A DNA stretch of 64,000 nucleotides from Hyphomicrobium denitrificans ATCC 51888. GTDB lineage: Bacteria > Pseudomonadota > Alphaproteobacteria > Rhizobiales > Hyphomicrobiaceae. Positions within the stretch are counted from its first letter, which is position 1. The number at the start of each line of letters is the position of its first letter. Of the stretch, positions 35,865 to 44,024 are shown one piece after another. The stretch is taken from positions 1,674,001-1,738,000 of the forward strand of contig NC_014313.1 of the NCBI RefSeq assembly GCF_000143145.1. The letters run 5' to 3'. The position numbers and the translations under genes were made by a program. The notes under the pieces were generated by a model. It saw only the letters and a program-made list of their open reading frames with translations. It did not search any database and was not told where the DNA came from.

Positions 35865-35976
35865 CGTGGATGGCCGCCTGCGCGGCCATGACGAAGGTGA
35901 GGTTGGCAGGCGCACTGCGATGACGACGTCGGATGTTCATCTCAGAACGTCATGGCCGCGGAGGCGGCCATCCACG
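35865..35976. repeat. Pair of inverted REP-like palindromes (29 bp each)
   Basis: Arm 1 (35865-35893) and arm 2 (35948-35976) are reverse complements at 28 of 29 bases. Each is itself palindromic around GGCCGC...GCGGCC and begins or ends CGTGGATGG / CCATCCACG with CGTCATGG. This form is well known in Bradyrhizobium-like genomes as extragenic repetitive palindromes. The pair lies in the 228-bp gap between convergent genes. Confidence 0.85.
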
Positions 35977-36037
35977 CGTGCTCCCGATGCCCTGGTTTCG
36001 TTAGGCGCGTGGATGCGGATGCGGGATCGCCAGCGCT

Positions 36038-36886
36038 CTAGCGAATTGTCTTTTCGAAGTTTCGCGCCAGAGCCAGGCCCTTCAGGCTTTCGAGACCTTT
36101 GGCATCATGCAGCTTGGCGCCGTCGAGGTTGGCGCCGGTTACGTCGGCGCCACTGAGATCAGCACCCGTCAGGTCGGCGCCCGAGAGATCCGCGCCAGTC
36201 AGCACAGCGCCGGAAAGATCGGCCTCGCGCAAAATAGTGTCGTGCAGGGAGGCGTCTCGCAGCACTGCGAAGCTGAAGCGCGTTTGCGTCATGTTGGCTC
36301 GCGTCAGCTGCGCGCCGGAGAGGTTCGCGCCCGACAAATCGGTTCGCCAGATGTATTCGATAAAGCCGGTCTTGTTCAGCGGGGCGCTAATGGCATCGGT
36401 GAGATCGGCGCCCGCGAAGTTTGATCCGGCAAAGACACCGAAAAGCTTCGTGCCCTTAAGCGAAGCCGACTTGAAGCTGATCGCTTCGCCCTGGCTTGGC
36501 GTCAGCGTCGCCGTCGTCGATGGGCGCATCAAGCTGGCATTGTCGAGGTTTGCGCCATCGAGCCGCGCCGCGATCAGCGTCACGCGGTCGAGCATCGCGC
36601 CGGAGAGATTGGTGCTCGAAAGGTCGGCACCAGAAAGATCAGCGCCGAACAGATCCGATTTGCTGAGGTCGGCGCCCTTGAAATCGAGGCCCGCGAGATC
36701 GAGCCCTTGCAGATTCTTGCCACTGAGAACCGGCCGGTTTCCGGGAGCCGCCTTGAACAGAAGCGCCGACACGTCGCGCGCTGTCAGATCGGCGGCGAAC
36801 GCGGGCGCGACCCAGAACGCGGCGGCGAGCAGGGCTGCGAGACGGTATCCTCTAGCGCAGGGAAAGAGTGCTCCGAGACGGGTCAT
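36038..36886 (-). CDS. Secreted pentapeptide-repeat protein
   Basis: 282 residues. A signal peptide (YRLAALLAAAFWVAPAFAA) is followed by about 25 or more A(D/N)LSx-type pentapeptides (LSGADLSGTN, ADLTGADLSGADVTGANLDGAKL) expected to form a quadrilateral beta-helix. The repeat block is interrupted around residues 125-165. Export to the periplasm is unusual for the DNA-mimic members, so a structural or binding role is more likely. It is translationally coupled to the cinA-like gene through an ATGA overlap at 36883-36886. Confidence 0.85.
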   Translation of the reverse strand: MTRLGALFPCARGYRLAALLAAAFWVAPAFAADLTARDVSALLFKAAPGNRPVLSGKNLQGLDLAGLDFKGADLSKSDLFGADLSGADLSSTNLSGAMLDRVTLIAARLDGANLDNASLMRPSTTATLTPSQGEAISFKSASLKGTKLFGVFAGSNFAGADLTDAISAPLNKTGFIEYIWRTDLSGANLSGAQLTRANMTQTRFSFAVLRDASLHDTILREADLSGAVLTGADLSGADLTGADLSGADVTGANLDGAKLHDAKGLESLKGLALARNFEKTIR

Positions 36887-37374
36887 TCGCCAGCCCTTTC
36901 GAGAAGTCTCAAAGCTTCGCGCACGGTCGCCAGACGAACACCGTCGCGACCGATATCGCCAAATTCGAAGCGCTGGACATGGGTTGGCGTCTGTCGCGAT
37001 GCAAGCCCGATAAAAACCAGCCCGACGGGCTTTCCAGGCATGGCGCCTCCGGGACCGGCGATGCCGGTGACGGCAACGGCGACATCGGCGGAGGCGGTTT
37101 TCAGCGCGCCCTCGGCCATCGCACGTCCAACTTCGGCGCTCACGGCGCCATGATCTTCGAGCAATCCGGCGTCAACGCCGATCATCGCCGTTTTGGCCGA
37201 GTTGGCGTAGGTCACGAAGCCTTGATCGAAAACGTCGGACGATCCGGCGATCGAAGTGATCGCTCCGGCGATGAGCCCGCCTGTGCAGCTTTCGGCCGTC
37301 GCAACCTTGAGATGCCCAGCGCGCAACTTGGCTACGATCCGAGCGGCGCTTGCTTCGATGTCGGGTGGAAACAC
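36883..37374 (-). CDS. CinA C-terminal domain protein (PncC-type nicotinamide-nucleotide amidase)
   Basis: 163 residues from GTG 37374 with GAGAGG upstream. It carries VATAESCTGGLIAGAITSIAGSSDVFDQGFVTYAN and VAVAVTGIAGPGGAMPGKPVGLVFIGLA, the complete CinA_C signature, without the N-terminal MoaB-like COG1058 domain. It should deamidate NMN to nicotinate mononucleotide for pyridine nucleotide recycling. It is the upstream member of a two-gene unit with the pentapeptide-repeat protein. Confidence 0.92.
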   Translation of the reverse strand: MFPPDIEASAARIVAKLRAGHLKVATAESCTGGLIAGAITSIAGSSDVFDQGFVTYANSAKTAMIGVDAGLLEDHGAVSAEVGRAMAEGALKTASADVAVAVTGIAGPGGAMPGKPVGLVFIGLASRQTPTHVQRFEFGDIGRDGVRLATVREALRLLERAGE

Positions 37375-37424
37375 GCGCGCCTCTCATTCAGCCGGACAAG
37401 TTCAGCACGGCAGCCCAAAACGAA

Positions 37425-37459
37425 ACCGGAGAGTGCTTCGGGCGGAAGCACTCTCCGGT
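37425..37459 (-). terminator. Perfect 15-bp hairpin, terminator of the marR gene
   Basis: ACCGGAGAGTGCTTC pairs exactly with GAAGCACTCTCCGGT around a 5-base loop. On the minus strand it is followed by TTTCGTTTT, so it terminates the MarR gene ending at 37503. Confidence 0.85.
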
Positions 37460-37502
37460 AAGGCTATCCAGAGAGAGGAGAATGTGCAAACGACCTGGCT
37501 GA

Positions 37503-37988
37503 TCAGGCCGCGGCTAAGACCTCGGCATGCGAAAGCAGGCTATCGAGGACGATGCGACTGTCGGAGCCCATAGCCCCGACCGTCCGCTTCTGCGCGTCCT
37601 GCCATATCGGGTATGCATCCTTCAAAACGGCCTGACCTTTGGGCGTAAGGTGCAGACCGCGGCCACGCCGACCGGCGGGCGGATCCATGATGATATGGCC
37701 AAGCGCCAGAAGACGCTTGAGATTGCGCGACAGTGTCGACTTCTCGATGTCGAGATCGTGTCCGATCTCGACGGCAGTGATTCCGTCACGTGAGGCCAGC
37801 TGCGCGAGCAAGGTATACTGGCTCGCGGTGATGCCGAGTGGGCGCAAGGCATCATCGTAGACGCGCGTGACGATGCGCGAAAGCTGACGCACACGGGTGG
37901 CGAGGCACATCTCGGCGGTTGTCTCGGCGATGGTGCTTATGGCGGCATCGGCGGGCATACGGTCAAGAGTGTGGGGCATGACGTTCAT
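37503..37988 (-). CDS. MarR family transcriptional regulator
   Basis: 161 residues from ATG 37988 (GGGAG 6 bases upstream). The winged helix spans about residues 45-120: LGITASQYTLLAQLASRDGITAVEIGHDLDIEKSTLSRNLKRLLALGHI, then DPPAGRRGRGLHLTPKGQAVL, the wing with the conserved DxRxR-like pattern. Helices at both ends form the dimer interface. The target and ligand are unknown; its neighbours are a CDF transporter gene (-) upstream and cinA downstream. Confidence 0.9.
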   Translation of the reverse strand: MNVMPHTLDRMPADAAISTIAETTAEMCLATRVRQLSRIVTRVYDDALRPLGITASQYTLLAQLASRDGITAVEIGHDLDIEKSTLSRNLKRLLALGHIIMDPPAGRRGRGLHLTPKGQAVLKDAYPIWQDAQKRTVGAMGSDSRIVLDSLLSHAEVLAAA

Positions 37989-38150
37989 ATCGGCTCCCGT
38001 GTGTGAGCGCTTTCGTGTGGCTCGTGGCAATACAACCACATAACCCTTTGATGCCGCGATTCTGGCAGGCGGGTCAACGCTCAAAGCCGTTGCAATTGCG
38101 CATCGAAGCTCTCGATGTTGAGCTTGGACGATCTGCAACCTGTGCCTTGC

Positions 38151-38768
38151 TCAGGGTTTGGCGGCCTGGTGCTCGGCGCGGGCGGCCTCGTAGACCTCTT
38201 TCGCAGCGCCGGCGTTGATCGCGGCGATGCCCAGCCCGACGATCAGGTCGGGCCATCTTGACGCGGTTGCAGCCGTCAGCAAGCCAGCGACGATGATCGC
38301 GATGTTGGCGATGACGTCGTTGCGCGCTGAAAGAAACGCGGCGCGCGTCAGGCTTCCTCCGGCCGTGCGGAACGGCGCCAGCATGCGGGCACAGACAAAA
38401 TTGACGGCGAGCGCCCCGAGCCCGGTTACGGTGAGCGCGAAAGGTTCCGGCACGGCCCCGCTCGAAAAATTCTGCCATGCCGTCCAGAGCGTTGCGAGCG
38501 CCGGGAAAAGAATGATCGCGGCGAGCAACATTCCGAGCTTCGCACGCCGTGCGGCCGAGAAGCCGAGCCCGGCGAGGATCAACAGGTTGACCGCGCTGTC
38601 CTCGAGAAAGTCGACGCTGTCTGCGAACAGCGCAACGGAGCCGATGGCGAGAGCAACCGCGAACTCGACCCCGAAATAGGAGAGGTTGAGCACCGCGACA
38701 TTGCGCACGATGCGCTGTAAAGGCCGGTTCTCACTGATGTCCGGAAAATCGTCGTCGTCGTCGCTCAT
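38151..38768 (-). CDS. Cation diffusion facilitator (CDF) family transporter
   Basis: 205 residues, with about six transmembrane helices and no long C-terminal cytoplasmic domain. Metal-site motifs are ADSVDFLEDSA in helix 2 and SARNDVIANIA in helix 5; the first His of the classic HxxxD pairs is replaced, as in the DSVDF/RND subgroup. The substrate metal cannot be deduced. The start codon is 4 bp from the ispDF stop, so the two are cotranscribed. Confidence 0.85.
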   Translation of the reverse strand: MSDDDDDFPDISENRPLQRIVRNVAVLNLSYFGVEFAVALAIGSVALFADSVDFLEDSAVNLLILAGLGFSAARRAKLGMLLAAIILFPALATLWTAWQNFSSGAVPEPFALTVTGLGALAVNFVCARMLAPFRTAGGSLTRAAFLSARNDVIANIAIIVAGLLTAATASRWPDLIVGLGIAAINAGAAKEVYEAARAEHQAAKP

Positions 38769-38772
38769 TCGT

Positions 38773-39960
38773 TCATTCGCTCAAGCCGTATGGCAGCAGC
38801 ACGCTTGCCGACGCCATTGCGGCGATGCCTTCGCGGCGGCCCGTGAAGCCCATACCCTCGGTCGTCGTCGCCTTGATGCCGATGCGATCGGGCGTGAGAC
38901 CGAGCACGTCTCCGATCAGCGCTTGGATGGCGGGGCGATGCGGGCCGACGCGCGGCGCTTCGGCAAGAACAGTGATATCGACGTTCACGATGCGCCCGCC
39001 GCGATCCTTCACGCGGCGCGCCGCATCTTCGAGAAAGAGACGAGAGGCTGCGCCTTTCCATTTCGGGTCCGACGGCGGGAAGTGCTGGCCGATATCGCCA
39101 TCGCCGATCGCGCCGAGCAGTGCGTCGGTCAGCGCGTGCAGAATGACGTCGGCGTCGGAATGACCTTCGAGTTTATGCGTATGCGGAATTTTCACGCCGC
39201 CGAGCCACACGTGATCACCCTCGGTGAAGCGGTGCACGTCGAAGCCCGTGCCGGTGCGCGGTTCGAATGCAATATTTGAAGTCATCTGCCGATCGGCCAA
39301 TTTCAAATCCTCTGCGGTGGTTAGTTTGATGTTTCCCGTTTCGTCTTCAACGATTGCTACGTCGAAGCCGGCCCACTCGGCAATGGCAGCGTCATCGGTG
39401 AATTTGTCGAGACCTTGTTCAGCCGCTTTGCGATGCGCATCGAGGATCGGCTCGAAATGAAAGCCTTGCGGCGTCTGCGCGCGCCAAAGCCCGGCGCGGG
39501 GGATCGTATCTTCGACGACGCCGCGATCCGACGCGCGCTTCAACGTGTCGGTAACGGGCAGGGCGGCGAGCGCGGCGCGTGCGGACTTGAGCGTCGCGAT
39601 GACCTTCGAGATCGTCGCGGCTGAAACGAACGGGCGCGCGGCGTCGTGAATGAGCACGAGATCAGGCTTCGAAGCGGCCAGCGCTTCAAGGCCGCTATGC
39701 ACGGACGCCTGCCGCGTCGCGCCGCCTGTGGCGGCAGGTGAAAGCTTGGCGGTGCAGCCGGACGCGTGCGCATAAAGTTCGCCGTCGTCGGCATGGATCA
39801 CGACCTTGATCTCGTCGATCTCGGGATGATCCGCGAACGCCGCGATCGTATGGGCCAGCACCGGCCGGCCGCCGATCAGCGCATATTGCTTCGGCCCGGC
39901 GCCGGGCGCCGCGGCGCGCGTTCCTCGTCCAGCCGCGACGATCAAAGCGGCGATGCGCAC
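38773..39960 (-). CDS. ispDF: Bifunctional IspD/IspF isoprenoid biosynthesis enzyme
   Basis: 395 residues from GTG 39960, which has GGGAG 6 bases upstream; the longer frame to 40038 is not conserved. The N-terminal cytidylyltransferase IspD domain opens RIAALIVAAGRGTRA and has the DAARPFVS motif. The C-terminal IspF domain starts GTGFDVHRF and contains SDADVILHALTDALLGAIGDGDIGQHFP. It carries out two non-consecutive MEP pathway steps. The fusion is standard in alphaproteobacteria. Confidence 0.96.
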   Translation of the reverse strand: MRIAALIVAAGRGTRAAAPGAGPKQYALIGGRPVLAHTIAAFADHPEIDEIKVVIHADDGELYAHASGCTAKLSPAATGGATRQASVHSGLEALAASKPDLVLIHDAARPFVSAATISKVIATLKSARAALAALPVTDTLKRASDRGVVEDTIPRAGLWRAQTPQGFHFEPILDAHRKAAEQGLDKFTDDAAIAEWAGFDVAIVEDETGNIKLTTAEDLKLADRQMTSNIAFEPRTGTGFDVHRFTEGDHVWLGGVKIPHTHKLEGHSDADVILHALTDALLGAIGDGDIGQHFPPSDPKWKGAASRLFLEDAARRVKDRGGRIVNVDITVLAEAPRVGPHRPAIQALIGDVLGLTPDRIGIKATTTEGMGFTGRREGIAAMASASVLLPYGLSE

Positions 39961-40183
39961 ATCTGTTCTCCCGATCGAAAAAATGAACGGCAGCCGTCTT
40001 GCCGCCTGAACGAAGCTCAGTGCCCCGAGTTGGCGCAAACCGCAACGGCCGTCAGGTGTGCGACGCGGCGCGCATATGCTGGGGCTTGCATATTTAAAAG
40101 GCGCATCCTAGTCTGCTTAAACTAATGGCACTTATGAACATTGATTAAATTATAGGCAATACGTCCCTCGACGGTCAGGATTT

Positions 40184-41170
40184 ATGCTGAAACCCTCCGC
40201 TGACGGCAATCCGATGGTGGCGTTGGCGCCCATGTCCGGAGTGAGCGACCTTCCCTTTCGCCGTCTGGCGCATCGGCTTGGCGCGACGTTCGTCGTTTCC
40301 GAGATGATTGCGAGCGAGGAGTTGGTCAAGTCGCGGGCCGACGTCCTGCGGCGCGCCGAAGGGCGCGAGTTAACTCCGTTCGTCATGCAACTCGCAGGGC
40401 GCGAAGAGCGCTGGATGGCCGATGGGGCGCGGATCGCCGAGGCCAAGGGCGCAGATGTCATCGACATCAACATGGGCTGCCCGGCGAAAGAGGTGACAGG
40501 CAAGCTTTCGGGCTCGGCGCTGATGCGCAATCTCGATCATGCCCAGTCGCTGATCCGCGCCGTCGTTCAGGCGGTCAATGTTCCAGTCACGCTCAAGATG
40601 CGTCTCGGCTGGGATGAGACATCGCGCAACGCCGCTGATCTCGCGCGCCGGGCGGAAGCCGAGGGCGTCAAACTGATCACCGTGCACGGGCGCACACGCT
40701 GCCAGTTCTTCACGGGCACCGCCGACTGGCAGGGCGTCCGGCCCGTCGTTGAGGCGACCTCGCTCCCGGTGCTCGTCAACGGCGACATCAATGGTCCGTC
40801 GGACGCGCGCAAGGCACTCGACGCATCCGGCGCGGACGGCGTTATGGTCGGACGGGGCGCGTATGGCGCGCCGTGGATGCCGGGACGCATCGCGGCGACG
40901 TTTTCGACGGGCAGAGATCCCGGCGATCCGAGCCGCGCCACCCAGCGCGAGATCGCGCTCGAGCACGTCGATGCCATGCTCACGCACTATGGCCGCGAGC
41001 TTGGCCTCAAGAACGCGCGCAAGCATATCGGCTGGTATCTGCTGTCGAGCGGCGCCGACACGGCGACGGTCAAGGCGTGGCGCGCGCGGCTCTGCACGGC
41101 GCTCGATCCGCAGCACGTTCTCGACGGTCTTTCGGCGTTCTATTCAGGTGCGGAGCCCGTCGCGGCATGA
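40184..41170 (+). CDS. dusB: tRNA-dihydrouridine synthase B
   Basis: 328 residues. TIM-barrel flavin enzyme: [35 protein letters not shown] (catalytic Cys in MGCPAK), [24 protein letters not shown] and [16 protein letters not shown]. DusB reduces specific uridines in the tRNA D-loop. It overlaps ntrB by 4 bp (ATGA), the conserved dusB-ntrBC operon arrangement. Confidence 0.96.
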   Translation: MLKPSADGNPMVALAPMSGVSDLPFRRLAHRLGATFVVSEMIASEELVKSRADVLRRAEGRELTPFVMQLAGREERWMADGARIAEAKGADVIDINMGCPAKEVTGKLSGSALMRNLDHAQSLIRAVVQAVNVPVTLKMRLGWDETSRNAADLARRAEAEGVKLITVHGRTRCQFFTGTADWQGVRPVVEATSLPVLVNGDINGPSDARKALDASGADGVMVGRGAYGAPWMPGRIAATFSTGRDPGDPSRATQREIALEHVDAMLTHYGRELGLKNARKHIGWYLLSSGADTATVKAWRARLCTALDPQHVLDGLSAFYSGAEPVAA

Positions 41171-42330
41171 GTCAGAAGGCAACCGCGCGCAAATCGAATA
41201 TCGCGGCGCTTCCTCCGCCACCGCCGACCGTTGATCGCGAGAGCCTGCTCGGCGCGCTGCCGCATCCTATTCTCGTTGTCGGCGAGGAGGGCACCATCGT
41301 TTTTGCGAACGCCGCGGCCGAAGCGTTCTTTTCCATGAGCGCGCCGATGCTGCTGCGCAGCCGCCTGTCCGACATCGTGGCGTTCGGCTGTCCGCTGATG
41401 GCGCTGGTCGAGCAGGTGCAGGCTACGGGCGCGACGATCAACGAGTATGGCATCGAGATCGCGACGCCGCGTTTCTCGGGTTCCAAGCTGGTCGATATTT
41501 ACGGCGGACCGCTGCCGGAAGAACCGCGCAACATGTTCCTGATGCTGCAGCAGCGTTCGATGGCGCAGATGATCGAGCGGCAATTGACGCATCGCGCCGC
41601 CGCGCGCTCGGTTTCCGGAATGGCGGGCGTGCTGGCGCACGAGATCAAGAATCCGCTTTCCGGCATTCGCGGAGCGGCGCAACTCCTGGAACCTGGACTA
41701 TCGGATGAAGACCGCGCGCTGACGCAGCTCATCTGCTCGGAAACGGATCGCATCTGCACGCTTGTCGATCGCATGGAAGTGTTCGGCGACGAGCGGCCGC
41801 TGGCGAAAGACGCCGTCAACATTCACGACGTTCTCAATCACGTACGCCGCATCGCAGAGCATGGGTTCGGGAGCGGCATCCGCTACGTCGAAGATTACGA
41901 TCCGTCGCTGCCGTCGGTGCTCGGCAATCGCGACAAGCTCGTGCAGGTTTTTCTCAATCTTCTGAAGAACGCCGCCGAAGCGATCGGCAGAAATCCCGAG
42001 AACGGTCGCATCGTTCTGCAGACGGCGTTCCGGCCCGGCGTGCGCCTGTCGCTGCCGGGTACAGACACGCGGGTCAGCCTGCCGCTGATGATCCAGATCG
42101 AGGATAACGGCTGCGGTATTCCGGAACATCTGAGGCCGCATCTTTTCGATCCGTTCGTCACGACGAAAGCCTCGGGCAGCGGGCTCGGACTGGCGCTCGT
42201 CGCCAAGATCATCGCCGACCACGGCGGCATCATCGAATGCGATAGCGAACCCAAACGCACAATCTTCCGCGTTCTGCTGCCGATGCAGCGATCGCGAACC
42301 GGCACGTTGCAAACGTCGAGAGAGGGTTGA
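41167..42330 (+). CDS. ntrB: Nitrogen regulation sensor histidine kinase NtrB (GlnL)
   Basis: 387 residues. A PAS domain (about 25-120: [29 protein letters not shown]) is followed by the dimerisation/phosphoacceptor helix with [11 protein letters not shown] (His158) and the ATPase domain ([29 protein letters not shown]). Soluble NtrB phosphorylates NtrC under control of PII proteins. The start overlaps the dusB stop, and the stop overlaps ntrC (TGATG). Confidence 0.97.
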   Translation: MSQKATARKSNIAALPPPPPTVDRESLLGALPHPILVVGEEGTIVFANAAAEAFFSMSAPMLLRSRLSDIVAFGCPLMALVEQVQATGATINEYGIEIATPRFSGSKLVDIYGGPLPEEPRNMFLMLQQRSMAQMIERQLTHRAAARSVSGMAGVLAHEIKNPLSGIRGAAQLLEPGLSDEDRALTQLICSETDRICTLVDRMEVFGDERPLAKDAVNIHDVLNHVRRIAEHGFGSGIRYVEDYDPSLPSVLGNRDKLVQVFLNLLKNAAEAIGRNPENGRIVLQTAFRPGVRLSLPGTDTRVSLPLMIQIEDNGCGIPEHLRPHLFDPFVTTKASGSGLGLALVAKIIADHGGIIECDSEPKRTIFRVLLPMQRSRTGTLQTSREG

Positions 42331-43775
42331 TGGCCAGAGGCACTGTTCTCATTGCCGATGACGACACCGCCATTCGCACGGTGCTCAATCAGGCTTTAGC
42401 GCGTGCAGGCTTCGCGCCGCGCGCCACGGGAAACGCAGCGACGCTGTGGCGCTGGGTCAGTCAGGGCGAAGGCGATGTCGTCATCACCGACGTCGTGATG
42501 CCGGACGAGAACGCGTTCGATCTCATTCCACGCATCAAGAAGCTCCGGCCCGATCTGCCGATCATCGTCATGAGCGCGCAGAACACGCTGATGACGGCGC
42601 TGACGGCGACGGAGAAGGGCGCGTTCGAATATCTGCCGAAGCCGTTCGACCTGAACGAAGTCGTTGCCGTCATTTCGCGAGCGCTGTCGGAACCCGGCCG
42701 CAAGCGTCAGGCACCCGCCACGGAACGGGAGTCCGACGAGCTGCCGCTGATCGGCCGATCGCTGCCGATGCAGGACATCTATCGCGTGCTCGCACGTCTG
42801 ACGCAGAGCGATCTGACCGTCATGATCAACGGCGAAAGCGGGACGGGCAAGGAACTCGTCGCGCGCGTTCTGCACGACTACGGCAAACGCCGGCACGGGC
42901 CGTTCGTCGCCATCAACATGGCGGCGATTCCGCGCGAGCTGATCGAAAGCGAACTCTTCGGGCACGAGAAGGGGGCGTTCACCGGCGCGCAGACGCGAAC
43001 GCCGGGCCGCTTCGAACAGGCCGAAGGCGGTACGCTGTTCCTCGACGAGATCGGCGACATGCCGCTCGAAGCGCAGACGCGATTGCTACGTGTGCTGCAG
43101 CAGGGCGAATACACGACCGTCGGCGGGCGCACGCCGATCAAGACGAACGTGCGCATCATCGCCGCCACGCACCGCGATCTCAAATCGCAAATCCAGCAAG
43201 GCCTGTTCCGCGAAGACCTGTTCTATCGCCTCAACGTCGTGCCGATCCGTCTGCCGCCGCTGCGCGAGCGCCTCGAGGACGTCGGCGATCTCGTCCGGCA
43301 TTTTCTCCGACAGGCAACGCGCGAAGGGCTCGGACAGAAGTCGATCGAGAGCGCCGCCATCGAGCGGCTGAAGTCGCATCCGTGGCCGGGCAATGTGCGC
43401 GAACTCGAGAACGTCGTCCGCCGTCTCGTCGCACTGCATCCGCAGGACACGCTGACGACGCAGATCGTCGAGCAGGAACTCGCGGGCTCGGCCATTTCGC
43501 CGCCGCTCGGAGGGGGCGCGGACAACGGCGATCTCAGCGAGTCGGTGGAGCGATACCTGTCGCGATATTTTTCTTCGTTCGGAAACGAGCTGCCGCCGCC
43601 GGGGCTGTACGATCGCATCATCCGCGAAGTCGAAAAGCCGTTGCTCAGCGCTGCGCTCGCCGCCACACGTGGCAATCAAATCCGGGCCGCCGAGCTTCTC
43701 GGGCTCAACCGGAACACGCTGCGCGCGCGCATTCGCGACCTCAGCATTCGCGTTTTTCGCACCGTCGAAGGCTGA
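42330..43775 (+). CDS. ntrC: Nitrogen regulation response regulator NtrC
   Basis: 481 residues from ATG 42330. The receiver domain has phosphoacceptor Asp54 (VITDVVMP). The sigma54-interacting AAA+ domain has [10 protein letters not shown] (Walker A, about 168-175), [11 protein letters not shown] (complete GAFTGA loop, 215-220) and FLDEIGDMP (Walker B). A Fis-type C-terminal HTH reads [24 protein letters not shown]. It activates nitrogen assimilation genes. It follows ntrB by TGATG coupling. Confidence 0.97.
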   Translation: MARGTVLIADDDTAIRTVLNQALARAGFAPRATGNAATLWRWVSQGEGDVVITDVVMPDENAFDLIPRIKKLRPDLPIIVMSAQNTLMTALTATEKGAFEYLPKPFDLNEVVAVISRALSEPGRKRQAPATERESDELPLIGRSLPMQDIYRVLARLTQSDLTVMINGESGTGKELVARVLHDYGKRRHGPFVAINMAAIPRELIESELFGHEKGAFTGAQTRTPGRFEQAEGGTLFLDEIGDMPLEAQTRLLRVLQQGEYTTVGGRTPIKTNVRIIAATHRDLKSQIQQGLFREDLFYRLNVVPIRLPPLRERLEDVGDLVRHFLRQATREGLGQKSIESAAIERLKSHPWPGNVRELENVVRRLVALHPQDTLTTQIVEQELAGSAISPPLGGGADNGDLSESVERYLSRYFSSFGNELPPPGLYDRIIREVEKPLLSAALAATRGNQIRAAELLGLNRNTLRARIRDLSIRVFRTVEG

Positions 43776-44024
43776 TCTAACTCGTTGGGGAAACTTCGGC
43801 TTTTCCCCACCCAATGGCGTGCGAAACGCCGCAGACCGGTGCCCGGCGCTTGATCTGCACCATTAATGTCGCGAAAATGTCACAGTTAGCCTGTTGGGTC
43901 GCAGGGGTGTAGCCGAAGGGCTGCACCCAATCGCAGGCCGAACACGTTGTCAGTCTGCGAGACGTCTTCGGCGGCTTCGTGGGCCGGCGGGGGGGCAATC
44001 GCAAGGAAAGTGGTGTCAGTTTCG
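43776..44024. other. ntrC-ntrY intergenic region with two hairpins
   Basis: A UUCG-type hairpin at 43786-43809 (GGGGAAA arm with TTTTCCCC) may end ntrBC transcription. A second dyad, GGGTGTAGCC/GGCTGCACCC at 43905-43928, lies near the likely ntrY promoter region. TGCACC also occurs at 43856. These resemble NtrC half-sites but are not in the standard TGCACC-N5-GGTGCA orientation. Confidence 0.5.

Noticed and set aside
35865..35976. CRISPR-like repeat
   Set aside because: Only two inverted copies, no direct repeats or spacers and no cas gene; it is a REP-type palindrome pair.
42446..43780. 444-codon frame overlapping ntrC in another frame
   Set aside because: Arginine-rich composition and no motifs; ntrC in the true frame has all of its domains.
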